In this document: positions 45,567 through 55,612 of the stretch, one piece after another
Layout: the number at the start of each line of letters is the position of its first letter
Numbering within the stretch: the first letter of the stretch is position 1
Source: Bacteroidota bacterium
GTDB lineage: Bacteria; Bacteroidota; Bacteroidia; Chitinophagales; Chitinophagaceae
Assembly: GCA_023418315.1 (NCBI GenBank)
Contig: JAEZZY010000002.1
Span: 1-64,000, forward strand
Reading direction: 5' to 3'
Length of the DNA stretch: 64,000 nt
Notes under the pieces: model-generated
What the model saw: the letters and a program-made list of their open reading frames with translations, nothing else
The model's database searches: none
What the model was told of the DNA's origin: nothing
Made by a program: the position numbers and the translations under genes

Positions 45567-45574
45567 AAAGCAGG

Positions 45575-45582
45575 CAAAGCTA
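45575..45582 (-). promoter_or_regulatory. Start-adjacent -7 box of dut
   Basis: Minus strand TAGCTTTG, exact TANNTTTG match, ending 8 nt before the dut ATG. No TTG at the ideal distance. Confidence 0.4.
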
Positions 45583-45676
45583 AGGAGTTTGATTGATTGG
45601 TTGGGAAGTTGATGGGTTGAGAAATTGAGAAGAAGTTAAACTTTGGGATTTCTGACCTTCGATTTTCCACCAAATA

Positions 45677-45705
45677 AAATGGCGCAGCTAAATGCCGCGC
45701 CATTT
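45677..45705 (-). terminator. Terminator after dnaK
   Basis: AAATGGCGC (45677-45685) pairs with GCGCCATTT (45697-45705), 9 perfect pairs, loop of 11. It begins 21 bp after the dnaK stop. The T-run on the dnaK side is interrupted (TTTATTT), on the other side it is TTTTTT. Confidence 0.75.
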
Positions 45706-45726
45706 TTTATAGGATGATTCCGGTTT

Positions 45727-47637
45727 TTATTTTACTTCTTCAAATTCCGCATCGGCTACATTATTGTCGTTATTATCCGTGCCGCCTTGCGGTCCTCCGT
45801 TAGCTTGGGCATTGGGGTCGCCACCGGGTTGCTGTTGGGCATTATAGATGTGCTGACTTGCGGTTTGCCATGCGGTATTCAGCTCTTCCATTGCTTTATC
45901 CAAACCCTCCAGGTCTTCTGCTTTATGGGCTTCTTTCAGTTTGGCAACGGCGGCTTCTATCTTCGATTTTTCATCGGCAGGCAGTTTATCGCCATATTCG
46001 CTCAGTTGTTTTTCGGTATTGAAGATGAGTCCGTCTGCCATATTGAGTTTTTCCACTCGTTCGCGTACTTGTTTATCGGCTTCTTCATTGGCTTTGGCTT
46101 CGTTCTTCATTTTTTCGATTTCGTCTTTGCTCAATCCGGAACCGGCTTCGATGCGGATGTTTTGCTGCTTACCTGTTCCTTTATCTTTTGCCGTTACGCT
46201 AAGGATACCGTTGGCATCTATGTCAAAGGTTACTTCTACCTGAGGAATGCCGCGCGGTGCAGGTGGTATGCCATCGAGGATGAAACGACCCAGGGTTTTA
46301 TTTTGGTTGGCCATAGGGCGTTCACCTTGCAGCACGTTTATTTCCACGCTGGGCTGGTTGTCGCTGGCGGTAGAGAAGGTTTCCGATTTTTTGGTAGGGA
46401 TGGTGGTATTGGCATCTATCAGCCTGGTCATCACGCCACCCATAGTTTCGATACCGAGGGAAAGCGGGGTAACGTCAAGCAGCAACACGTCTTTCACATC
46501 ACCGGTCAGTACGCCGCCTTGTATTGCTGCGCCTATAGCCACCACTTCATCGGGATTCACCCCTTTGTGTGGTTTTTTGCCGAAGAATTTTTCCACTACT
46601 TCCTGCACTTTAGGAATACGGGTAGAGCCACCTACGAGGATGATCTCGTCTATTTCGGAAGGCTGCATACCGGCATCTTTCAAGGCTTTGCGGCAAGGTT
46701 CCAAGGTGCGCTCCACGAGCCTGTCCGCAAGTTGTTCAAATTTAGCACGGGTCAGCTTGCGTACCAAGTGTTGCGGCACACCATCTATAGCGGTGATATA
46801 GGGAAGATTGATTTCTGTTTCCTGAGAAGAAGACAGTTCGATCTTGGCTTTTTCAGAGGCTTCTTTAAGTCGCTGCCATGCCATAGGGTCTTTGTGGAGG
46901 TCTATGGTAGGATGATCTACTTTAAATTCATCTGCCAGCCAGTCCATGATTACTTTATCGAAATCATCGCCGCCGAGGTGGGTATCGCCATTGGTAGATT
47001 TCACTTCAAAAACGCCATCGCCCAGTTCGAGGATGGAAATATCAAACGTACCTCCACCAAGGTCAAACACGGCTATTTTACTGTCTTTATGTTGCTTATC
47101 CAAGCCATAAGCCAATGCGGCTGCTGTAGGCTCGTTGATGATGCGGCGTACATTCAATCCTGCAATTTCACCGGCTTCTTTGGTAGCCTGGCGTTGCGCA
47201 TCGTTGAAGTAAGCGGGAACGGTAATCACTGCTTCTTTTACTTCCTGACCGAGAAAATCTTCGGCAGTTTTCTTCATTTTTTGAAGGATCATAGCAGAGA
47301 TTTCCTGCGGGGTGTAGAGGCGACCGTCAATATCCACCCGCACGGTATTGTTATCTCCTTTTACAATCTTGTAGGAATTATGCTGCATTTCATCACCTAC
47401 TTCGTCAAATCGACGCCCCATATATCTTTTGATGGACATGATGGTGTTTTGAGGATTGGTGATGGCTTGGCGCTTGGCAGGATCTCCTACTTTACGTTCT
47501 CCGTTTTTCAAAAAAGCAACAACTGAAGGCGTAGTACGACGGCCTTCATCATTGGCAATCACTACCGGTTCGCTGCCTTCCATTACGGATACGCAAGAGT
47601 TGGTAGTTCCTAAGTCAATTCCTATTATTTTACTCAT
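45727..47637 (-). CDS. dnaK: Molecular chaperone DnaK (Hsp70)
   Basis: 636 residues, canonical. ATPase domain: [17 protein letters not shown], then [15 protein letters not shown] and [11 protein letters not shown]; substrate domain with [17 protein letters not shown]; helical lid and a Gly/Asn/Gln-rich tail ending [12 protein letters not shown], the C-terminal co-chaperone motif. It refolds and protects proteins with DnaJ and GrpE, neither of which is in the window. It stands as a single-gene unit with a terminator. About 76 bp upstream lies an imperfect dyad (47713-47729) that may be a heat-shock control site. Confidence 0.98.
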   Translation of the reverse strand: MSKIIGIDLGTTNSCVSVMEGSEPVVIANDEGRRTTPSVVAFLKNGERKVGDPAKRQAITNPQNTIMSIKRYMGRRFDEVGDEMQHNSYKIVKGDNNTVRVDIDGRLYTPQEISAMILQKMKKTAEDFLGQEVKEAVITVPAYFNDAQRQATKEAGEIAGLNVRRIINEPTAAALAYGLDKQHKDSKIAVFDLGGGTFDISILELGDGVFEVKSTNGDTHLGGDDFDKVIMDWLADEFKVDHPTIDLHKDPMAWQRLKEASEKAKIELSSSQETEINLPYITAIDGVPQHLVRKLTRAKFEQLADRLVERTLEPCRKALKDAGMQPSEIDEIILVGGSTRIPKVQEVVEKFFGKKPHKGVNPDEVVAIGAAIQGGVLTGDVKDVLLLDVTPLSLGIETMGGVMTRLIDANTTIPTKKSETFSTASDNQPSVEINVLQGERPMANQNKTLGRFILDGIPPAPRGIPQVEVTFDIDANGILSVTAKDKGTGKQQNIRIEAGSGLSKDEIEKMKNEAKANEEADKQVRERVEKLNMADGLIFNTEKQLSEYGDKLPADEKSKIEAAVAKLKEAHKAEDLEGLDKAMEELNTAWQTASQHIYNAQQQPGGDPNAQANGGPQGGTDNNDNNVADAEFEEVK

Positions 47638-47712
47638 ATTATAAATTGTGTTTTTACTGATTGTATGTTCTTCTACTCAATCTATATGCCACGGAGAAAC
47701 AAAACGCAATAT

Positions 47713-47729
47713 TGGCAGAAAGACTGACA
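47713..47729 (-). promoter_or_regulatory. Imperfect dyad upstream of dnaK
   Basis: On the minus strand TGTCAG, 5 nt, CTGCCA: 5 of 6 pairs match. It lies 76 nt before the ATG, and TATAAT-like sequence is close to it on the upstream side. Candidate operator or heat-shock promoter element; not CIRCE, which it does not resemble. Confidence 0.4.
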
Positions 47730-47803
47730 TGATTATAGTGTAGGATATAGCAGGCTGCCTCAGAAGGGAATGCCTCCTTTAACTATCTCATGACTAATTT
47801 TCT

Positions 47804-49333
47804 TCATTTCAGTTTATAAACCCTTACCACCGTACTGTTCTGTACTTTTATTTCATAATAGACAGCAGGATAATCAAAATCTTGCGGATGGTACCTGAAG
47901 TTTGTCAGAAAATAATCGGCATCTCCTTCGCCTACGCTTTGTATCCGCACCCTATCCTGTTCCTCCAAAAAATTTATATTCAAAAAAATGGGCTCCCAAG
48001 GCGTGGCAATCTTTACCGTATCGCGTCTATCTGTTTGCATAATATAGCTGAGCGCTTGTTTATAGGAACTACCCCAGTAATCATAGTCAAAATTTTTGCG
48101 CAGGTATTCTTCTTTGTGGGAAACAAGCTCATTAAAATAAACCTGATGAAACGGGTGTATGCGAACCATAGAAACAAGAAGCAGGATGAGCTGCAACACC
48201 ACTATCAATACGCCGGCATAACGATACCGCGATGTAAAAATTTTATCAAGCGCATAGAGCGCTATCATCACAAAAGCAGGATAAATAAAATAAACATGCC
48301 GCCAGTCGTCATACACCACAGACTGCAGTAAAATGATGACCGCCACAGGCCCTATAAAACAAGCGCCGTATAGCAAATAATGCCGCTGTTGTGTATTTTT
48401 TATATAAACCATAGGGGTTTTCAGAAAAGAGACAAGCAACATGATCAAACCTGTAGCGCCTATAAACAACCAACTCACCGGCGTGGTAAGTGCAAACCAT
48501 TCGGGAAGATAAAACCAGGGAAGATTTAAGCTTCGCAGCGTTTCGCCATTGAGCAACAACAACCCATCCCACCGGAAATGCGAAAGCGTTTTATAACAAT
48601 CTACAAAACTAACAACGGGATTTTTCCACAACGTAGGCCAAAAACTATATACACCTATGAAGCTACCGACAACAAACAGCAGTATGTTCCCTATGGACTT
48701 GCTTATTTTTTTAGAATGCTGCCGAATAAAAATATCTATCAGCAAAAAAAGAAACACCCATCCGAAAAGATAAATGCCCAATATCCGGATGCTGGTAGCA
48801 TAGCCGATACATAGCCCCAACAGCGCATAGCCTATAGGCTTGTCTTTTCGAAACGCCCACTCTGCCACCATAAAGGAAAGGGCATACATGACTAATAAAG
48901 GCGTGTCTTTTGAATTGAAAAAAGAATGAGCATAGAGCCTGGGCGATAGTACCACCATCAGAAAAGCAAGCAATGCCAGACTTTGTTTCCCAAACATCCG
49001 AAGCGCTAAAACATAAAAGGAGAAAGCGCCTAACAGAAAAAAAATATGGCTTGCCAAGTGGCGGGCTAAGATTATATCTCGAAAGGATGCTGCTTTTACC
49101 GCTTTCTCTACCAGCAAAAGCACCAGTTCAAAACCCACTCCATGATCCCGCTCCAGGTAAGTATGCAGTCGCTCATCTCCGTGAAAAATATAGTCATAGC
49201 TTACCTTTCCAATATCGCGCTGTATGCTTTCATCCCAAGCCACCCCATAATCCTGATAGGTAAATAAGGAAACAACCACAAAGACGAGCAGCAATAGAAT
49301 ACCGGGATAAAAGGAACTACCGAAGTTTTTCAT
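47804..49333 (-). CDS. GT-C type membrane glycosyltransferase (GT39/ArnT-like)
   Basis: 509 residues with about eleven hydrophobic helices. The first long loop carries YGVAWDESIQRD, the Asp-Glu pair typical of the catalytic site of polyprenyl-phosphate-sugar-dependent GT-C enzymes (PMT/ArnT superfamily). RLYAHSFFNSKDTPLLV and SIRILGIYLFGW further support this superfamily. The C-terminal 90 residues are a small soluble part at the membrane face. It probably transfers a lipid-linked sugar to a protein or glycolipid in the periplasm. It follows rfbG and rfbC by 45 bp on the same strand, so its donor could derive from the CDP-sugar pathway; that is inference. Confidence 0.8.
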   Translation of the reverse strand: MKNFGSSFYPGILLLLVFVVVSLFTYQDYGVAWDESIQRDIGKVSYDYIFHGDERLHTYLERDHGVGFELVLLLVEKAVKAASFRDIILARHLASHIFFLLGAFSFYVLALRMFGKQSLALLAFLMVVLSPRLYAHSFFNSKDTPLLVMYALSFMVAEWAFRKDKPIGYALLGLCIGYATSIRILGIYLFGWVFLFLLIDIFIRQHSKKISKSIGNILLFVVGSFIGVYSFWPTLWKNPVVSFVDCYKTLSHFRWDGLLLLNGETLRSLNLPWFYLPEWFALTTPVSWLFIGATGLIMLLVSFLKTPMVYIKNTQQRHYLLYGACFIGPVAVIILLQSVVYDDWRHVYFIYPAFVMIALYALDKIFTSRYRYAGVLIVVLQLILLLVSMVRIHPFHQVYFNELVSHKEEYLRKNFDYDYWGSSYKQALSYIMQTDRRDTVKIATPWEPIFLNINFLEEQDRVRIQSVGEGDADYFLTNFRYHPQDFDYPAVYYEIKVQNSTVVRVYKLK

Positions 49334-49378
49334 AAGCTGTTTCTATAATAGAAAAATGAACTGAACATTAATGAGGAG

Positions 49379-49918
49379 CTAAAAAGGACTTACCCATTCA
49401 GGCAACATTTTAAAAGACAAATCCCGCTCGGAAAGAATGGGACGTTCTACCTGCCAGTCATAGCCGAAGCTGTCGTACCGAATCCCGGTGTCTTGCTCCT
49501 TGCTGTATTCGGAAGAAACAAGATAATAGGTAATCGCATCCTCGGTCAAAGATTTAAAACCATGAGCAAAACCTTCGGGAATATAATAGGCTTTATGATT
49601 TTGCTCCGATAATTCTGCTGTGAAATAATGCCCGTATGTAGGTGATTTTTTTCGCAGATCAATTATCACATCTAAAATTGCTCCTTTAGGGCAAAAAACA
49701 ATTTTTGCATGATGATGTGGCGGCAATTGAAAGTGCATCCCGCGTATTACATTTTTTTTGGAAACAGAGAAATAACTTTCTTTCAAAACAAAATCAATCC
49801 CTTGTTCTTTCCATACCGTGTCCTGAAAGGTTTTGGTAAAACTGCCGCGTACATCCCCGAATGAAGGGAGTGTGATAATTTTAGCTTGTGCTAAACCGGT
49901 ATCTGAAAATTGAAACAC
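49379..49918 (-). CDS. rfbC: Sugar-nucleotide 3,5-epimerase (RfbC/RmlC family)
   Basis: 179 residues with the RmlC cupin fold. DVRGSFTKTF near the start, the catalytic region KKNVIRGMHFQLPPHHHAKIV (His base) and ILDVIIDLRKKSPTYG, and YIPEGFAHGFKSL are family marks. RmlC epimerises dTDP-4-keto-6-deoxyglucose in rhamnose synthesis. Here its neighbour, 30 bp upstream, is CDP-glucose 4,6-dehydratase and no rmlA/B/D is adjacent, so the real substrate may be the CDP-linked keto sugar, as in the ascarylose route (AscE-type). The assignment of the family is firm, that of the nucleotide is inference. Confidence 0.88.
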   Translation of the reverse strand: MFQFSDTGLAQAKIITLPSFGDVRGSFTKTFQDTVWKEQGIDFVLKESYFSVSKKNVIRGMHFQLPPHHHAKIVFCPKGAILDVIIDLRKKSPTYGHYFTAELSEQNHKAYYIPEGFAHGFKSLTEDAITYYLVSSEYSKEQDTGIRYDSFGYDWQVERPILSERDLSFKMLPEWVSPF

Positions 49919-49948
49919 GGGAATTTTATTTTTTGGGGTTAAAAAAAA

Positions 49949-51022
49949 TCATCCGAAATAATTTTCGATCTGTTCCTTGCATTTTTCTCCGGCAGTTTTG
50001 CTTTTATCGGCATACCATTGCGCACTCCACAAAATAGCTTGACGGGCTTCCAGCTTAGACTTCCAGCCCAGTTCCTGATGCGCTTTGCTGCTGTTCAGCA
50101 AAAGCAAATTTGCTTCATGCGGATGCTTATCCGACGGCTCCACCCGGTATTGACCTTCGCGTCCGTAAGCTTTCAAAAATATTTTGGTAAGTTCTTCCAC
50201 GCTCAGCTCATCGCCTTCATCGGGACCGAAATTAAACGCTGTAGAAAAGCGCTGCGGTTCCTCTGTCATTTTTGCAGCAAGCCACAGGTAGGCGCTCAGT
50301 GGCTCCAGCACATGCTGCCAGGGGCGCACACTTTGAGGATTGCGCAATGTTACCTGTTCCCCATTTTCTATAGCCCGCACAATATCGGGGATGATGCGAT
50401 CTGCTGCATAATCACCGCCGCCAATTACATTGCCCGCACGCACGGAAGCGACTGATTTTTTATGTTGTGCATAGCGATCAGGATGAAAAAAAGAACGGCG
50501 GTAAGAGCTTACAACTATCTCTGCCGCTGCTTTACTTGCTGAATAAGGGTCATAGCCGCCTAATTTATCCTCTTCGCTGAAAGGTACTCCCCGCTCGGGA
50601 TTTTCATACACTTTATCCGTGGTAATCATCAAGCCGATACATTCATGGGGCAGGCTGCGCATCGCTTCCAGCACGTGTGCCGTGCCCATAGCATTCACCA
50701 TAAAGCTTTCCACAGGGCGTTCATAGCTCCTGCGCACCAGCGATTGCGCCGCCAGGTGAAAAACAAAATGCGGCTCAAAACGTACCATTTCGCCCTGCAA
50801 GGTTTTCAAATCTCCTACATCCGCCACTACCGATGAGTAACAAAATTTATCCCCTTCTATCAGGTTGTAAAGGTCTTTGTCTCTTTCGGGAGCAAGCGAA
50901 TAGCCTTTTACATCCGCACCCAGTTCGTTTAGTATTTGCAACAACCATGCACCTTTAAAACCCGTATGTCCGGTAAGAAATACACGCTTATGGGCAAAAG
51001 TTTTTTTGAGTAATTCCAGCAT
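49949..51022 (-). CDS. rfbG: CDP-glucose 4,6-dehydratase
   Basis: 357 residues of the extended SDR family. The NAD motif reads LTGHTGFKGAWLLQIL, the specific RfbG form; DVGDL and FHLAAQSLVRRSYERPVESF follow, then the catalytic YSASK (in DPYSASKAAAEIVVSSYR) and AGNVIGGGDYAADRIIPDIVR. It converts CDP-glucose to CDP-4-keto-6-deoxyglucose. With rfbF (40.7-41.4 kb) it supplies precursors for deoxy- or dideoxyhexoses of surface polysaccharide. rfbH, needed for 3-deoxygenation, is not in the window. A TAGCTTTG box lies on the minus strand at 51056-51063, 33 nt upstream of the ATG. Confidence 0.93.
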   Translation of the reverse strand: MLELLKKTFAHKRVFLTGHTGFKGAWLLQILNELGADVKGYSLAPERDKDLYNLIEGDKFCYSSVVADVGDLKTLQGEMVRFEPHFVFHLAAQSLVRRSYERPVESFMVNAMGTAHVLEAMRSLPHECIGLMITTDKVYENPERGVPFSEEDKLGGYDPYSASKAAAEIVVSSYRRSFFHPDRYAQHKKSVASVRAGNVIGGGDYAADRIIPDIVRAIENGEQVTLRNPQSVRPWQHVLEPLSAYLWLAAKMTEEPQRFSTAFNFGPDEGDELSVEELTKIFLKAYGREGQYRVEPSDKHPHEANLLLLNSSKAHQELGWKSKLEARQAILWSAQWYADKSKTAGEKCKEQIENYFG

Positions 51023-51253
51023 TTGATTCGTTTATTTTATGTGCGCTATTCTTCACAAAGCTATGCCTGCGCAAGATAAAAAATGTATCCTGTTTTTCGG
51101 GGGAGCGCGTAGGGAGGCAAAAACTGCACGCCCAATTATTTTACCCAAATATATAGCCATCCAAGTAGCCAAGCTTCAGAAAGAAACAGAGGTGTGAAGC
51201 CGATTTAAAAAAAAATCAACCGAATTGCCTATAGCATTTTAATTTTAGGGAGT

Positions 51254-51835
51254 ATGTACGGTTTCCGGTTTCTGTTTTATAGTAAAAAGATCGTGGCGGC
51301 AGTTTTCCTTTTCTGTGCGATGGGATGTGTGTTTCCGTTATCGGCACAGCATATTTATGAAGTCAGGCAAGGTGATGTAAAATTTTATTCGGATGCGCCG
51401 GAGGAGCTTATCAAAGCTTATTCCGGAAAACTGAAAGGCATTGTGGATTTTTCTAAAAGAACCTTTGCTTTTAAAATAAATATAGCCAGTTTTGAAGGAT
51501 TCAACAGCGCTTTGCAGCGGGAGCATTTTAATGAAAACTATATGGAAACTTCGGTTTTTCCGCTTGCCACCTTTGCAGGAAAAATAGTGGAAAACCTTAA
51601 TTTTAAAAAAGAAGGAACCTATAAAATACGCGCCAAAGGAAAAATGAAAATCCACGGCATAGAGCAAATCCGCATCCTGCCGGTTACGATGCTGGTCAGC
51701 CGTAAGGAAATAACCGTTACCGCCGATTTTACCGTGCTGCTTGCCGACCATCAGATAAAACTGCCGAGGGTGGTCAATAATAAACTTTCCGAAGAAATTC
51801 ATGTATCCATATCCGCTATACTCGTTGAAAAATAA
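51254..51835 (+). CDS. YceI family exported protein (first copy)
   Basis: 193 residues. Signal sequence with hydrophobic core AAVFLFCAMGCVFPLSAQ; then the YceI lipocalin-like barrel: FYSDAPEELIKAYSG, GIVDFSKRTFAFKINIASFEGF, EHFNENYMETSVFPLATFAGK, GKMKIHGIEQIRILPV. The HFNENYMET and KIHGIE segments are the most conserved parts of this subgroup. YceI proteins bind polyisoprenoids or similar amphiphiles in the periplasm. The gene heads a long rightward group: its stop is directly abutted by the GTG of the histidine kinase. A second copy lies at 56438. Confidence 0.88.
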   Translation: MYGFRFLFYSKKIVAAVFLFCAMGCVFPLSAQHIYEVRQGDVKFYSDAPEELIKAYSGKLKGIVDFSKRTFAFKINIASFEGFNSALQREHFNENYMETSVFPLATFAGKIVENLNFKKEGTYKIRAKGKMKIHGIEQIRILPVTMLVSRKEITVTADFTVLLADHQIKLPRVVNNKLSEEIHVSISAILVEK

Positions 51836-54664
51836 GTGAGGTTATTTCTTATCATAGTATGTTTTCTGTTGCAGTTGCCCGCTATGGGGCAGGCTGCTTT
51901 TACCAAACAGGTTTGGATAAACGAACCCGATGCACCTGTGAATGTGGAGGATTTTGCCCTGCAACCAAATGGCTATATGTGGTTGTGTACGGACATAGGT
52001 ATTTTCCGGTTCAATGGAAGAAATTTTACCAAAATAAAAGACACCGGCAGCGCCGCCTCTACGGCTATACATGCTGCAAACGGAAAGGTATATATAGGCT
52101 ATAAGGACGGAAGAATGGCAGTAATACAAGAACAAAACAAGAGCCCCTATACCTTTAAAAACGGAACGATTCCCGGCCGGATAACTGCTATTAAAACATT
52201 GCTCCACGATGTGCTGGCTATAGCTACGGAAGAAGGAATGTACGTGTCGGTGCAAAGGAATTTAATGTCATTCGGTAGTAAAAACGGGCTATCCGATGAT
52301 TTCATCAACGATATAGAAGTGAGCAAGGGCAGAATGGCGCTGGCTACAGACGGAGGCATAGATGTCGTTTCTATAAAAAACAATCAACCATCCATTCAGA
52401 ACATAAGCACAGATGAAGGACTGCCGGATGTGATAGCCACTTGCGTAAGTGCATCGCCGGAAGGCAGCCATTTCTGGATCGGCACCCAGCAGGGCGGTAT
52501 CGCTGTTTATGACAACCGGCAGGAACGGCTTCTCCCTATAAAATGCACACTTCCCTGGCGCTTCGGGCAGGTGAATGATTTGCTCGTACTCCATGCGGAT
52601 CATGCCTGGGCGGTAACAGATCAAAACTATTTGATAGAGCTGAAACGCTATGGCGATAGCATAGGCATCACTCCATCCATCTTGCCTGCCAAGCTAAAAA
52701 AAATAACAACGGATAAAACCGGAACTATATGGTGTGCCACCCATAAAGGATTACTGATGAGTACGGCTTCGTATCTTTCGTATATTCATCTGCCGCCCTC
52801 TTTCAGTCTCGACAACTATACAGCTATCACCTGCGATCCGAAAGGACAACTATGGTTTACCCAAGACAATCAACTATACCGATTGCCTGCAACTACCGAT
52901 ACCTTACCCCTATTAATGCGGAGCTTGCCTGCGGACATTACTTGCCTGCATCTCAGCGATACCGGCGGAATATGGATCGGCACCTTCGGTAAAGGACTCT
53001 ATTACGCTCCGCATAGGGGTTCGTTGCAGCCCATCCGTTTATCGTCTTCACCCAACGAACACATCCTGAGTATTGCCCATACAAAAAACAAGCTGTGGGT
53101 GGCAAGTTTCAACGGGCTGGACGTACTGGATATAGAGGAAAAACCCACCGTATTACGTCATTACAATAAGCACAACGGTATCGGCAGCCACTATATTTAC
53201 CAATTGCATATAGATGCCCGCGACAGGCTATGGATGGCTACGGATGGAGGCGGGGTGGTGATGTACGACGGAAAAAAATTTAACCGGTGGGACAGTGTAA
53301 GCGGGCTGAAAAGTGAAGTGATTTATAGTGTGGCAAGCAATGTCAATGGAACAATATGGGCAAGCTCACTGGACCGGGGTGTGTATCGCTATGACGGAAA
53401 AAAATGGCATACGCTAAAAAAACAAGGAGGCGCTCCACAAGTAAATGTAACGGCTATAGCACCCAACGGCACACAAAACCTGATTGTTGTGAACCGCTAC
53501 GGAATAGACCAATGGTATGCGAAGGATCAGCAGTTTCGCCGGCTCAACAGAAATCTCGGAATGGATATGGACAGCAGTTCGCGTATCCTCAATTGCATTA
53601 CTTCGGATGGATATGGAAATACCTATCTGCCTTTTGAAGAAGGTATTTTAGTATTTAAAAACAATCCTTCCATTGAGATAAAACCGGATGTGCGCTTACT
53701 AAAACAAAGTCTTTTCTTCAAAGACCTGCCCTTCCTTCGCCGTCAATTTTCAGCAAATGAAAATCATATTTCATTCACCTATGAAGGCATCAATTTCACA
53801 CATCCGCAAGCGCTATATTACCGCTACAAACTGGAAGGCTATGATAATACCTGGGTCTATACGCAAAACGAAACCGTGCCGTTTGCAAGGCTTAATTCCG
53901 GAACATATACCTTTCGGGTTCAGGCTTCGCTGAGCAATAATTTTATAAATGCCGCGGAAGACAGCTTCCATTTCCGCATTGACAAGCCCTTCTGGGAAAC
54001 GCTTTGGTTTCTGTTTGCTTCGGCATTTGCCGTGCTGGCTGTGCTTTACTTTATCATTAAAAGAAGGGAATACCAAATTGTGAAGCTGAATCAATTGCAA
54101 CGTGAAAGACTGGTGTATGAATACGAGCATTTAAAAACACAGGTAAACCCACATTTCCTCTTCAACAGCTTCAATACGCTGGTGCATATTATAGAAGAAG
54201 ATAAAGATGCCGCTATAGACTATACAGTTCACCTGTCGGATTTTTACAGGAATATTCTTTCCTATAAAGACAAAGACCTCATCCCGCTTAAAGAAGAATA
54301 TGAAATCATCCAAAGCTATATCTATATCCAAAAAAGCCGTTTCGGTGAAGCACTACATGTGGATATAAACATAGAAGAACACACACTTCTCACCAAAATG
54401 ATTGTACCGCTGGCACTCCAAATACTATTGGAAAATGCGCTAAAACACAATGTGGTAGCTGCTTCCAAACCGCTGTACCTATCCATTACCACGCAGGGCG
54501 ATGAGCTTGTTGTAAAAAATAACCTACAACTGAAGATAACGAAAGATAAAAGCATGGGCATAGGCATTGAAAATATCCGCAAGCGCTACAAACTGCTTAC
54601 GAAACGTCCCATCAGCTATGGAATAGTGAATAATGAGTATATTGTAACCTTGCCTTTATTATGA
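51836..54664 (+). CDS. Propeller-domain sensor histidine kinase (LytS/YehU class)
   Basis: 942 residues from a GTG start that follows the YceI stop with no gap. Signal peptide (LFLIIVCFLLQLPAMGQA); two-component-regulator propeller repeats over about residues 25-640 (for example GYMWLCTDIGIFRFNGRNF, GTIWCATHKGLLM); a Y_Y_Y domain near 645-705 (YYRYKLEGYDNTW); one membrane helix at about 720-741; then a His_kinase core with His773 in QVNPHFLFNSFNTL and the ATP N-box LLENALKHN, followed by GIGIENIRKRY. It senses a periplasmic signal and phosphorylates its partner. The stop overlaps the LytTR regulator start by 4 bp. The HATPase part is the short LytS form. Confidence 0.92.
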   Translation: MRLFLIIVCFLLQLPAMGQAAFTKQVWINEPDAPVNVEDFALQPNGYMWLCTDIGIFRFNGRNFTKIKDTGSAASTAIHAANGKVYIGYKDGRMAVIQEQNKSPYTFKNGTIPGRITAIKTLLHDVLAIATEEGMYVSVQRNLMSFGSKNGLSDDFINDIEVSKGRMALATDGGIDVVSIKNNQPSIQNISTDEGLPDVIATCVSASPEGSHFWIGTQQGGIAVYDNRQERLLPIKCTLPWRFGQVNDLLVLHADHAWAVTDQNYLIELKRYGDSIGITPSILPAKLKKITTDKTGTIWCATHKGLLMSTASYLSYIHLPPSFSLDNYTAITCDPKGQLWFTQDNQLYRLPATTDTLPLLMRSLPADITCLHLSDTGGIWIGTFGKGLYYAPHRGSLQPIRLSSSPNEHILSIAHTKNKLWVASFNGLDVLDIEEKPTVLRHYNKHNGIGSHYIYQLHIDARDRLWMATDGGGVVMYDGKKFNRWDSVSGLKSEVIYSVASNVNGTIWASSLDRGVYRYDGKKWHTLKKQGGAPQVNVTAIAPNGTQNLIVVNRYGIDQWYAKDQQFRRLNRNLGMDMDSSSRILNCITSDGYGNTYLPFEEGILVFKNNPSIEIKPDVRLLKQSLFFKDLPFLRRQFSANENHISFTYEGINFTHPQALYYRYKLEGYDNTWVYTQNETVPFARLNSGTYTFRVQASLSNNFINAAEDSFHFRIDKPFWETLWFLFASAFAVLAVLYFIIKRREYQIVKLNQLQRERLVYEYEHLKTQVNPHFLFNSFNTLVHIIEEDKDAAIDYTVHLSDFYRNILSYKDKDLIPLKEEYEIIQSYIYIQKSRFGEALHVDINIEEHTLLTKMIVPLALQILLENALKHNVVAASKPLYLSITTQGDELVVKNNLQLKITKDKSMGIGIENIRKRYKLLTKRPISYGIVNNEYIVTLPLL

Positions 54665-55407
54665 ATATACTGATTATCGAAGACGAAAAACCTGCGTATA
54701 ACCGCCTGCAAAAACTACTGAAAGAATTGCTGCCGGAAGCACAGATTATCGCGCAATTGGACAGCATCCAGCAAGCGCGGGAATGGTTTGCCCGTCCAAC
54801 GGAAACAGACATCGTATTTCTGGATATTCACTTAGCCGACGGAAACGCATTTGACCTGATGAAATCGGTAACGATAAATGCGCCCATTATCTTCACTACG
54901 GCTTACGATCATTATACACTGGAGGCGTTTAAAACTTCCAGCATTGATTATTTATTAAAGCCTTTAAAAAAAGAAGAACTCCGGCAGGCACTGGAAAAAT
55001 TAAATCTTTTTAAAAACCTGCTCTCGGCCGATAGCCCGTCCCAACTCAAACCGGCACCGGATTATAAAAAACGTTTTCTGATTCGCTTTGGTGAATTTAT
55101 CAAAACCATAGCCGTAACCGAGATCGCTTATTTTTATAGCGAGAACAAAGCCACCTTTGCCAAAACCACTGACGGGCGCAACTTTCCCATAGATCAAAAC
55201 CTGGATGCGCTGGAAGCCGTGCTGGACCCACTGGAGTATTTCCGTATCAACCGCCAATACATCATCTCCGTGAATGCTATTGATGATATGCGCACTTATA
55301 CCAAAGCCCGGGTGGTGGTGAAACTGAACCCGCCGGTAAAAGAAGCACCGGTAGTAAGCTCCGAACGCGCTGCCGATTTCAAGCTCTGGCTGGCAGGGGA
55401 GCTCTAA
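54661..55407 (+). CDS. LytTR-family response regulator
   Basis: 248 residues. Receiver domain: acidic patch IIEDEKPA, phospho-acceptor Asp55 (VFLDIHLADG), Thr79/80 and Lys100 (DYLLKPLKKEEL). LytTR DNA-binding domain in the last 110 residues: RFLIRFGEFIKTIAVTEIAYFYSENKATF (in two parts), then LDPLEYFRINRQYIISVNAI. It is the partner of the overlapping histidine kinase. LytTR factors bind pairs of short direct repeats; no target site could be named with confidence, but the nearby envelope genes (55.6-59.5 kb) are plausible targets. It is followed by a 205-bp gap holding a 7-bp stem (CCTTTCC/GGAAAGG, about 55509-55535). Confidence 0.93.
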   Translation: MNILIIEDEKPAYNRLQKLLKELLPEAQIIAQLDSIQQAREWFARPTETDIVFLDIHLADGNAFDLMKSVTINAPIIFTTAYDHYTLEAFKTSSIDYLLKPLKKEELRQALEKLNLFKNLLSADSPSQLKPAPDYKKRFLIRFGEFIKTIAVTEIAYFYSENKATFAKTTDGRNFPIDQNLDALEAVLDPLEYFRINRQYIISVNAIDDMRTYTKARVVVKLNPPVKEAPVVSSERAADFKLWLAGEL

Positions 55408-55612
55408 ATCACCCTTTTCATACCGTAGTATTCCCGTTTCATCTTATTGCACTGCCTATGATGGCTCCTGCGTTTTACTTTTACTGCGTGTATTTCAGGT
55501 TATTGCGCCTTTCCTCTCTCCATTCACTGGAAAGGGGCCAAAGGGATGAGATGAGGAATGAAAAACAGCAATGGTCTGAATACACACTCTTTTCGATTAC
55601 AAACCATAGTTT

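Noticed and set aside
45787..47526. Long plus-strand open frame (about 579 codons) antisense to dnaK
   Set aside because: Long antisense frames over dnaK are a well-known side effect of its codon usage; the translation is Phe/His/Cys-rich and matches no family, while dnaK itself is fully intact.
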